This document shows positions 1 to 4,931 of a stretch of DNA of 13,841 nt, in pieces. The notes below the pieces were generated by a model. The model was not told where the DNA came from, did not search any database, and worked only from the letters and a program-made list of their open reading frames with translations. Both the position numbers and the translations under genes were made by a program. The DNA is from UMGS1279 sp045534095 (GTDB lineage Bacteria; Bacillota; Clostridia; Oscillospirales; Acutalibacteraceae): the NCBI GenBank assembly GCA_045534095.1, contig JAZSJA010000089.1, positions 1 to 13,841 on the forward strand, given 5' to 3'. Position 1 is the stretch's first letter, and each line of letters starts with the position of its first letter.

Positions 1-2
1 AT

Positions 3-77
3 TTAGAAGAAATATTAATAGGATATTATAAGAAGTATTTAAATAGTAAGGAAGATAATATTAATAATGAAATATAA
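3..77 (+). CDS. 3' end of an unidentified gene (partial)
   Basis: An open frame runs in from the left edge and ends in TAA at 75-77, giving a 24-residue tail that starts LEEILIGYYKKYLNSK and ends NINNEI. The tail is charged and helix-like, as many protein C-termini are, and nothing in it identifies a family. It overlaps the start of the HPr-kinase-like gene by 11 bases, and that gene's Shine-Dalgarno-like AAGGAAG (48-54) would lie inside this frame. This is the arrangement of two translationally coupled genes in one operon. With only 24 codons, chance openness cannot be excluded. Confidence 0.4.
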   Translation, partial: LEEILIGYYKKYLNSKEDNINNEI

Positions 78-789
78 ACTCGCTGATTTTAATATTGAAT
101 TATCTAGTCAATTAGGTAGGTTCTTTGGTCGATTTGCGTATTATAAAGCGGATTTTTGTGTGGCGGATCTTTCGCTGGAGAGTTCACTTGATGAAATCGA
201 ACACGAACGTAGCCTTATTGAATGCAAAAACCAGTCAATTGCTGTATATGAAGATGCTGCTATTTTAAGAAAAATTTCCGAATGGTTACCTCAAAATAAT
301 GCTTTTGTCCTTCATTCTGCCACCTTTGATGTAGAAGGTGTCGGCGTTGCTTTTGCAGCACATTCAGGCACCGGTAAAACAACCCATATGAATTTATGGC
401 AACAGCTTTTAGGGGATAAAATGACTATAGTAAATGGTGATAAACCTATTATTCGTTTTTTTGATGATGAACCTGAAACCCCGTATGCTTACGGTACACC
501 TTGGAACGGAAAGGAACGTTTAGGGTGTAATATGCGTACCAAATTAAAGCATATTTGTTTTATTGAGCGCAGCGAAACCAATTACGTTGAAAAGGTGCAA
601 AAAAATGCCGTCATAGACCGTATTTTTAATCAGGTTTATATGCCAAAAGACCCCATGGCGGTAATGAACACAATGCAGCTTATTGACCGTTTATTATCTT
701 GCACAAATCTTTGGATTATTCATTGTAATATGGAGCCCGAAGCCGCCGAAGTTGCATATAATGCGATTATAAATGGAATTACCAAATAG
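67..789 (+). CDS. HPr kinase/phosphorylase C-domain-like P-loop protein
   Basis: This 240-residue protein has no recognisable domain in its first 80 residues. A P-loop fold follows, like the C-terminal domain of HPr kinase and PEP-carboxykinase-type enzymes. The Walker A motif is AAHSGTGKTT (97-106, Lys104), followed by the acidic motif NGDKPIIR (123-130) and YGTPWNGKE (142-150). Enzymes of this fold bind ATP and phosphorylate a Ser, but the substrate here is unknown. It is not a housekeeping HPrK: the HPrK N-terminal domain is missing and the motifs differ. HPrK-like kinases also occur in Firmicutes peptide-modification clusters, for example lasso peptide tailoring. A PqqD-family protein and a small peptidase lie 0.6-1.4 kb downstream, so a role in peptide maturation is a reasonable inference. 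The last 17 bases overlap the transposase start. The Shine-Dalgarno site AAGGAAG (48-54) is 12 bases from the ATG, a little far. The fold call is firm; the function is not. Confidence 0.75.
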   Translation: MKYKLADFNIELSSQLGRFFGRFAYYKADFCVADLSLESSLDEIEHERSLIECKNQSIAVYEDAAILRKISEWLPQNNAFVLHSATFDVEGVGVAFAAHSGTGKTTHMNLWQQLLGDKMTIVNGDKPIIRFFDDEPETPYAYGTPWNGKERLGCNMRTKLKHICFIERSETNYVEKVQKNAVIDRIFNQVYMPKDPMAVMNTMQLIDRLLSCTNLWIIHCNMEPEAAEVAYNAIINGITK

Positions 790-1285
790 AAAGAAAAATC
801 GGTTAGATGGATTTGATTATAGCAATGGTGGATGTTATTTTATAACGCTCTGTGTTAAGGGTAGAAAACACATATTATCCAACATAACTGTAGGGACAGG
901 CGTCCTCGACTGTCCTAAAATAAATTTAACACATTATGGTGTTATTGCCGATAAATATATAAATCAATTAAACGATTTTTATAAAAATATTTCTGTTGAA
1001 AAATACGTTATAATGCCTGATCATATACATTTGTTGTTATTGGTTAAAAACGGACAGTCGGGGACGCCTGTCCCTACAATGCGTTCCCAAAAGACTGATA
1101 ATTCTAATTCAACAATTGCTAAATTTATTAGTACTTTCAAAAGATTTTGCAATAAAGAATATGGTATGAATGTTTGGCAATATAGGTATTACGACCATGT
1201 AATACGTAATCAACACGATTATGATGAAACGTGGTATTATATTGATAATAACCCTGCAAATTGGTTATTAAAACACAAATACTAA
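773..1285 (+). CDS. REP-associated tyrosine transposase (RAYT, IS200/TnpA-like)
   Basis: This 170-residue protein has the Y1-transposase fold seen in RAYT proteins. The N-terminal strand is GCYFITLCVKGR (20-31), the HUH metal-binding motif is MPDHIHLLLL (81-90, His84 and His86), and the C-terminal signature comprises VWQYRYYDHVIRN and YIDNNPANW (about 134-164). Such enzymes nick and move single-stranded hairpin DNA (REP sequences). The nucleophilic Tyr cannot be assigned with confidence by eye, because the usual helix position before the WQ motif reads STFKRFCNKEY. The length is normal, so the gene looks intact. Two REP-like 27-bp hairpin sequences in opposite orientation lie inside the frame and encode residues 39-48 and 94-102. 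Both fall in loops flanking the HUH core and would be dispensable insertions. The start overlaps the preceding gene by 17 bases. The RKKNRL segment right after the start is usual for this family, which supports ATG 773. Confidence 0.85.
   Translation: MELPNRKKNRLDGFDYSNGGCYFITLCVKGRKHILSNITVGTGVLDCPKINLTHYGVIADKYINQLNDFYKNISVEKYVIMPDHIHLLLLVKNGQSGTPVPTMRSQKTDNSNSTIAKFISTFKRFCNKEYGMNVWQYRYYDHVIRNQHDYDETWYYIDNNPANWLLKHKY
889..915 (+). repeat. REP-like hairpin, copy 1, inside the RAYT gene
   Basis: A 27-bp sequence begins TGTAGGGACAGGCGTCC and ends CGACTGTCC. A GTAG tetranucleotide (890-893) stands directly before a hairpin with arms GGACAG (894-899) and CTGTCC (910-915). GTAG or GTGG 5' of a palindromic stem is the established recognition layout of bacterial REP sequences handled by RAYT proteins. 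The copy lies in frame and encodes the VGTGVLDCP segment of the host transposase. It matches copy 2 in inverse orientation at 26 of 27 positions. Confidence 0.8.
1052..1078 (-). repeat. REP-like hairpin, copy 2 (inverted), inside the RAYT gene
   Basis: On the minus strand this is the same 27-bp unit as copy 1, with one difference: CGTCCCCGAC where copy 1 has CGTCCTCGAC. The GTAG tetranucleotide is at 1077-1074 read on the minus strand. On the plus strand it reads as nine codons, GQSGTPVPT, inserted just after the HUH motif. The two inverted units are 136 bases apart, like a BIME pair, but both are embedded in coding sequence. Confidence 0.8.
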
Positions 1286-1356
1286 AACAAGCATAAATAA
1301 TATTTTATAGGTAATCTATGACGGTAGAATTTATTTATAATATAATTTCAAAAAAA

Positions 1357-1395
1357 ATAGCACAAAAAATTGACAATATCAACCTTTTGTGCTAT
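1357..1395. promoter_or_regulatory. 11-bp inverted repeat enclosing a promoter (possible operator)
   Basis: The arms ATAGCACAAAA (1357-1367) and TTTTGTGCTAT (1385-1395) are perfectly complementary with a 17-base centre. The -35 box of the following promoter lies in the centre, and the right arm runs into the -10 box. A dimeric or tetrameric regulator bound here would cover the promoter. On the minus strand the same hairpin is followed by a run of eight T, so it could instead be a terminator for minus-strand transcription, although no minus-strand gene is visible. The function is inference. Confidence 0.5.
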
Positions 1396-1398
1396 AAT
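1370..1398 (+). promoter_or_regulatory. Promoter for the PqqD-peptidase operon
   Basis: TTGACA (1370-1375) and TATAAT (1393-1398) are perfect housekeeping sigma consensus boxes with an optimal 17-bp spacer (1376-1392). Transcription would begin near 1405, about 27 bases before the start codon. This gives the PqqD and peptidase genes expression independent of the upstream kinase and transposase genes. Confidence 0.85.
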
Positions 1399-1431
1399 CA
1401 TTTTGTATTATGTTTATAAGGAGAGCGAAAG

Positions 1432-1698
1432 ATGAAACTTAAATTTGAATTTGTTGTAAATCAGGTTGCAGATCAAAATGTTGCAGTTCCCGTTGGTAAT
1501 GATTTAGAGGGTTTTAACGGCTTTTTAAAGGTTAATGATGTTGGTGCTGAAATTTTAGAAATTCTTAAAAACGACGTAACTGCAGAAGAAATTGCAACAG
1601 AATTACTTAAAACACATCCTGAATCTAATATGGAAGAAGCATTAGAAACCGTTAAAGAGTTTACCGGTAAGCTTATAGAAAACGGAATTGCTGAATAA
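1432..1698 (+). CDS. PqqD-family peptide-binding protein (RRE-like)
   Basis: This 88-residue stand-alone PqqD-like domain begins with a short strand region (FEFVVNQVADQNVAVPVG), followed by the family core LKVNDVGAEILEILKND (about 32-48), TAEEIATELLKTHPES, and a final helix ending FTGKLIENGIAE. PqqD-like domains (RiPP recognition elements) have a winged-helix fold and hold a precursor's leader peptide for a modifying enzyme. They are usually paired with a radical SAM or other maturase, and none is visible here. The start is supported by AAGGAGAG (1418-1425), 6 bases upstream, and by the perfect promoter above. The stop overlaps the next start in TAATG, so the peptidase-like protein is translationally coupled, which suggests the two act together. 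Family assignment is strong; the peptide partner is unknown. Confidence 0.85.
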   Translation: MKLKFEFVVNQVADQNVAVPVGNDLEGFNGFLKVNDVGAEILEILKNDVTAEEIATELLKTHPESNMEEALETVKEFTGKLIENGIAE

Positions 1699-2180
1699 TG
1701 GATAAAGTTAAAGGTATGACCCCAATCAGCCTTGAGAATACCGAGCTTGTGTTAAATGCCTTAGAAACAGAGGGCGAATTTATTTCCCTTACCAAAGGCG
1801 TAAGTATGAGACCTATGTTAAGACAAGGCAAGGATATAGTTATTGTAACCAAGCCAACAAGGGAACTGAGAAAGGGTGACGTTCCTTTATACAAACGTCG
1901 TAATTATGATTTTTTGCTTCTTCACCGTATTTTAAAGGTAGAAGAAGATCATTACGTAATACGCGGTGATAATACTTATTCACTTGAACACGTTCCTAAG
2001 GATTACGTTGTTGGTGTGTTAAAGGAATTTTACCGCGGTGGTAAATATGTGAATTGCGAAACAAGTAAGGGTTATAAGCGTTACATCAAATTCGTTATGG
2101 TTAGTTATCCTATTCGTTTTGTGTGGAAAAGACGCATTCGGCCTGTTTTAGCAAAGATAAAGCATTCAATTTTTAAGTAA
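1698..2180 (+). CDS. S24/S26-family peptidase, SipW/Sec11-like Ser/His type
   Basis: This 160-residue protein has the signal-peptidase/LexA protease fold. The nucleophile motif is TKGVSMRPMLRQGKD (Ser36). LLLHRILKV follows (His76), where bacterial SPase I would have its catalytic Lys; a His here is the Sec11/SipW pattern. The YVIRGDNTYS box (Asp91) and VVGVLKEF come next. There is no convincing transmembrane helix and no N-terminal anchor; the C-terminal 35 residues are strongly basic with short hydrophobic stretches. It may therefore be soluble or peripherally membrane-bound, unlike a true signal peptidase. Its start overlaps the PqqD stop (TAATG), so the two are coupled. By context it may cleave a leader peptide carried by the PqqD protein, but this is inference. 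The alternative is an S24-type self-cleaving regulator; no DNA-binding domain is present, which argues against that. Confidence 0.8.
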   Translation: MDKVKGMTPISLENTELVLNALETEGEFISLTKGVSMRPMLRQGKDIVIVTKPTRELRKGDVPLYKRRNYDFLLLHRILKVEEDHYVIRGDNTYSLEHVPKDYVVGVLKEFYRGGKYVNCETSKGYKRYIKFVMVSYPIRFVWKRRIRPVLAKIKHSIFK

Positions 2181-2191
2181 TATATGATTTT

Positions 2192-2229
2192 AACGCCCAA
2201 CCGGGCTTCCGGTTGGGCGTTGTTTTTTT
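2192..2229 (+). terminator. Strong rho-independent terminator of the PqqD-peptidase operon
   Basis: A perfect 13-bp GC-rich stem (AACGCCCAACCGG / CCGGTTGGGCGTT) with a GCTT loop is followed by seven T (2223-2229). It lies 12 bases after the peptidase stop and ends the operon. Confidence 0.95.
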
Positions 2230-2395
2230 GGGCTCTTTCTACTTGTCTTAAATTCTTAATTTATTTTGTTTTAATTTCCTCTTAATTTCTTTTTCGGATG
2301 TCCGTTTTTTAGTACACCCCTTTGATTATAATATAATCAAGATAAACCTAAATTGCCAAAGTGAAGTTGGGATTTTATTTTTTTAAAAAAAGTTC
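2230..2395. other. Non-coding spacer with a 19-bp AT palindrome
   Basis: No gene is recognisable in this 166-base stretch. It contains TTGATTAT-AAT-ATAATCAA (2322-2340), a perfect 8-bp inverted repeat about 55 bases upstream of the next -35 box. This could be an operator or simply AT-rich chance symmetry. A short CGGATGTCCG palindrome (2295-2304) lies between T-rich runs and is too small to be a terminator. Confidence 0.4.
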
Positions 2396-2424
2396 TTGAC
2401 AAATCTGATTTTATGGTATATAAT
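2396..2424 (+). promoter_or_regulatory. Promoter of the small membrane protein gene
   Basis: TTGACA (2396-2401) and TATAAT (2419-2424) are both perfect, with a 17-bp spacer. The expected transcription start is near 2431, leaving a leader of about 93 bases before the start codon. Confidence 0.9.
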
Positions 2425-2440
2425 GGGTATAAAGAAAAAA

Positions 2441-2452
2441 GAACAAATGTTC
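2441..2452. promoter_or_regulatory. Putative LexA (SOS) box
   Basis: GAACAAATGTTC fits the Gram-positive LexA/DinR operator core GAAC-N4-GTTC exactly. It lies 16 bases after the -10 box, about +10 to +21 of the transcript, where repressor binding would block initiation or early elongation. The palindrome extends to 10-bp arms (AAAAAAGAAC / GTTCTTTTTT, 2435-2458). This also makes it a weak hairpin followed by T residues, so a transcription attenuator is the alternative. No lexA gene lies in the window. Confidence 0.65.
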
Positions 2453-2523
2453 TTTTTTGAAAAAACCTTTTAAATAAAGGCTTTTAACCTATTTATATAA
2501 ATACTTAAACGGAGGAAATTAAA

Positions 2524-2724
2524 ATGACTATTTCTTTACTTACATTATTTGAGGTTGCCCTTGGCGTGTTTTTTATTTGGGGATTTTGGAATGAAGAAAA
2601 GCTTGTAGATTTTGAGGATAAGCTCTTTGCTAAAATGGGCATCAGTCGTCGCCAAAAGCACACCGCTAAAATCACCAGGTTTTCAAATTGCGATTGTCAA
2701 AGTCGCGACCGCAACTGCATATAA
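2524..2724 (+). CDS. Small single-pass membrane protein, unknown function, likely SOS-regulated
   Basis: This 66-residue protein has a hydrophobic segment at about residues 3-22 (ISLLTLFEVALGVFFIWGFW, with one buried Glu10). An acidic stretch NEEKLVDFED follows, then a basic tail (RRQKH) ending in a Cys-rich piece (Cys56, Cys58, Cys65). The family is not recognised. The start is secure: GGAGG (2511-2515) is 8 bases upstream, and a perfect promoter and a terminator frame the gene as a single transcription unit. The LexA-type palindrome just after the promoter suggests induction by DNA damage. Small membrane proteins under LexA control are known to halt cell division (YneA in Bacillus, SidA in Caulobacter). 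There is no visible similarity to them beyond layout, and there is no LysM domain as in YneA, so the role is inference only. Confidence 0.75.
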   Translation: MTISLLTLFEVALGVFFIWGFWNEEKLVDFEDKLFAKMGISRRQKHTAKITRFSNCDCQSRDRNCI

Positions 2725-2737
2725 ACTTTAAAAACAC

Positions 2738-2772
2738 AAAGCCGAGGTTTGCAAAAAAATAACCTCGGCTTT
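2738..2772 (+). terminator. Probable terminator after the small membrane protein gene
   Basis: Perfect 12-bp arms AAAGCCGAGGTT (2738-2749) and AACCTCGGCTTT (2761-2772) enclose an 11-base loop. The following T-tract is weak (TTTAAATTTAT), so termination may be partial. Confidence 0.75.
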
Positions 2773-2830
2773 AAATTTATGCGATTTCTTCAAAACCATA
2801 AACAAACCACCAATATTTAGAAAAAATCAC

Positions 2831-2860
2831 TTGACATAACCCCAAAATATGGTGTAAAAT
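2831..2860 (+). promoter_or_regulatory. Promoter of the parE-parC operon
   Basis: TTGACA (2831-2836) and TAAAAT (2855-2860) are separated by 18 bp, about 48 bases before the parE start. The -35 box is perfect and the -10 box is one base off consensus. Confidence 0.7.
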
Positions 2861-2907
2861 AGTATTTGTATAATTGTTTTTATTTTGAATAAAGGATGAT
2901 AAAATAA

Positions 2908-4893
2908 ATGCCTAAAAAGACTGCGGAATATAATAACGACAGTATTCAGAAACTGGAGGGTGCCGACCGAGTTCGTAAACGCCCTGCGGTTATTTTCGGT
3001 TCGGATGGTCTTGACGGATGTCAGCATTCGGTTTTTGAAATTATATCTAACTCTATTGACGAGGCACGTGAGGGTTACGGTAAAAAAATAATCGTCACCT
3101 CTTATGAGGATGGATCTATTGAGGTTCAAGACTTTGCACGTGGTATTCCCGTTGATTTTAATAATCGTGAAAACTGCTACAACTGGGAGCTTTTGTACTG
3201 TGAAATGTACGCAGGCGGTAAATACAATACCAACGATGGAGAAAACTATGAGTTTTCCCTTGGCCTTAACGGTCTTGGACTTTGTTCTACTCAGTACGCA
3301 TCAGAATATATGGATGTTGAGAGCAAGCGTGATGGTTTTATTTACACCCTGCATTTTGAAAAAGGTCAGAATGTAGGCGGTCTTAAAAAGGAACCTTATT
3401 CGGGCAAGGATACCGGTACTAAAACCCGTTGGAAACCTGATTTGGAGGTCTTTACCGATATAAATATTCCTACTGAATATTATCTTGATATTTTAAAACG
3501 TCAGGCAGTTGTAAATGACGGTATAGTTTTCATATTTAAAAAGCAGGTTGGAAGTAAGTTTGAAAATTATGAGTTCTGCTACCAAAACGGTATTTTAGAT
3601 TATGCTAAAGAGCTTGTTGAAGAAAAAACTCTTACACCAATTCAACTTTGGCAAACCGAAAGGGTAGGTAGGGATAGACCCGATAAACCCGATTATAAAG
3701 TAAAGGTTAAGGCCGCAGTAGCTTTTTCTAATCAGGTGCATCTAAAAGAGTATTATCATAACTCCAGTTGGCTTGAGTACGGCGGCGCTCCCGAAAAGGC
3801 CGTTAGAAGTGCGTTTGTTTCGCAGATTGATAATTACTTAAAACAGAACAATAAATATCAAAAGAATGAAAGCAAAATTGGTTTTTCAGACGTTGAGGAG
3901 TGCTTGCTTGTAATAATTTCCTCCTTCTCCACCCAAACCTCTTATGAAAACCAAACCAAAAAGGCTATTAACAATAAATTCATTCAAGATGCAATGACCG
4001 ACTTTTTCCGCCATCAGTTGGAGATTTATTTTATTGAAAATCGTGCCGATGCAGAAAAAATTGCCGAGCAGGTGCTTATTAACAAGCGTAGCCGTGAAAA
4101 GAGCGAGAGAGAACGTCTTAATCTTAAAAAGACTATGCAAACCGGTAACACCGATATGGCAAACCGTGTTCAAAAGTTTGTGGATTGCCGTAGCCGTGAC
4201 GTTTCAGAGCGTGAGCTTTATATAGTTGAGGGTGATTCGGCTTTAGGCTCTTGTAAGCTCGCACGTGACGCCGCTTTTCAGGCTATTATGCCGGTTAGAG
4301 GTAAAATCCTAAACTGTCTTAAAGCAGAGTATGATAAAATCTTTAAAAGTGAAATCATAACCGACCTAATAAAGGTTCTTGGTTGCGGCGTTGAGGTTAA
4401 AAGCAAGGCCAGCAAAGACCTTTCAACCTTTAATTTGGATAATCTCCGTTGGAGCAAGGTTATAATTTGTACCGATGCCGACGTGGACGGATTCCATATT
4501 CGTACGCTTATTTTAACAATGATTTATCGCCTTATGCCAACCCTTATTGATGAGGGTAGGGTGTTTATTGCTGAAACCCCCTTGTATGAAATAGGCACCA
4601 AGGATATGACCTATTTCGCATACGACGAAAATGAGAAAAAAGAGATTTTAGATAAAATAGGGGATGCTAAATATAATCTTCAGCGCTCTAAGGGACTTGG
4701 TGAAAACCAGCCCGATATGATGAACCTGACTACTATGAATCCCACAACACGCCGTTTGGTTAAAATCTTGCCCGAGGATGCAGCCCTCACAAGCGAAATG
4801 TTTGATTTGCTCCTTGGCGATAATCTTCAGGGCAGAAAGGAATATATATCCGAAAACGGCTATCTCTATTTAGAGGATGCAGATATAAGTTAA
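2908..4893 (+). CDS. parE: Type IIA topoisomerase ATPase subunit (ParE/GyrB family)
   Basis: This 661-residue protein is the ATPase/TOPRIM half of a type IIA topoisomerase, probably topoisomerase IV, which unlinks daughter chromosomes. It acts with the ParC-like subunit encoded 38 bases downstream. The GHKL ATPase motifs are EIISNSIDEA (Glu44, Asn48), QDFARGIPV (74-82, where most homologues have DNGRGIP) and GLNGLGL (119-125). A transducer domain follows. The TOPRIM domain has VEGDSALGS (Glu441), PVRGKILN, TDADVDG (Asp523, Asp525, Asp527) and RSKGLGENQPD (Lys595). The length matches ParE, without the insert of proteobacterial GyrB. Sequence details such as ALGS for AGGS and GLNGLG for GLHGVG mark the divergent clostridial paralogue rather than the main gyrase. 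ATG 2908 has only a weak Shine-Dalgarno site (AAAGGATG, 2891-2898). Confidence 0.92.
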   Translation: MPKKTAEYNNDSIQKLEGADRVRKRPAVIFGSDGLDGCQHSVFEIISNSIDEAREGYGKKIIVTSYEDGSIEVQDFARGIPVDFNNRENCYNWELLYCEMYAGGKYNTNDGENYEFSLGLNGLGLCSTQYASEYMDVESKRDGFIYTLHFEKGQNVGGLKKEPYSGKDTGTKTRWKPDLEVFTDINIPTEYYLDILKRQAVVNDGIVFIFKKQVGSKFENYEFCYQNGILDYAKELVEEKTLTPIQLWQTERVGRDRPDKPDYKVKVKAAVAFSNQVHLKEYYHNSSWLEYGGAPEKAVRSAFVSQIDNYLKQNNKYQKNESKIGFSDVEECLLVIISSFSTQTSYENQTKKAINNKFIQDAMTDFFRHQLEIYFIENRADAEKIAEQVLINKRSREKSERERLNLKKTMQTGNTDMANRVQKFVDCRSRDVSERELYIVEGDSALGSCKLARDAAFQAIMPVRGKILNCLKAEYDKIFKSEIITDLIKVLGCGVEVKSKASKDLSTFNLDNLRWSKVIICTDADVDGFHIRTLILTMIYRLMPTLIDEGRVFIAETPLYEIGTKDMTYFAYDENEKKEILDKIGDAKYNLQRSKGLGENQPDMMNLTTMNPTTRRLVKILPEDAALTSEMFDLLLGDNLQGRKEYISENGYLYLEDADIS

Positions 4894-4931
4894 AATATTT
4901 ATTTTTATAAATTAAGGAGAATTTTTTATTT

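Noticed and set aside
889..1078. Short CRISPR array, because of the near-identical repeated units
   Set aside because: There are only two units, in opposite orientation, palindromic and inside an open reading frame, with no cas genes nearby.
1673..1894. Open frame on the minus strand of 73 codons
   Set aside because: It overlaps the well-supported PqqD and peptidase genes completely and has no ribosome site or recognisable motif.
2295..2304. CGGATGTCCG between T-rich runs as a terminator
   Set aside because: The stem would be only four base pairs with a two-base loop, too small to be stable.
2435..2458. Hairpin with T-rich right arm read as an intrinsic terminator
   Set aside because: The stem has only two G-C pairs in its core, lies right after a perfect promoter, and its centre matches a LexA operator exactly, so an operator is the better reading. 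Attenuation is kept as an alternative.
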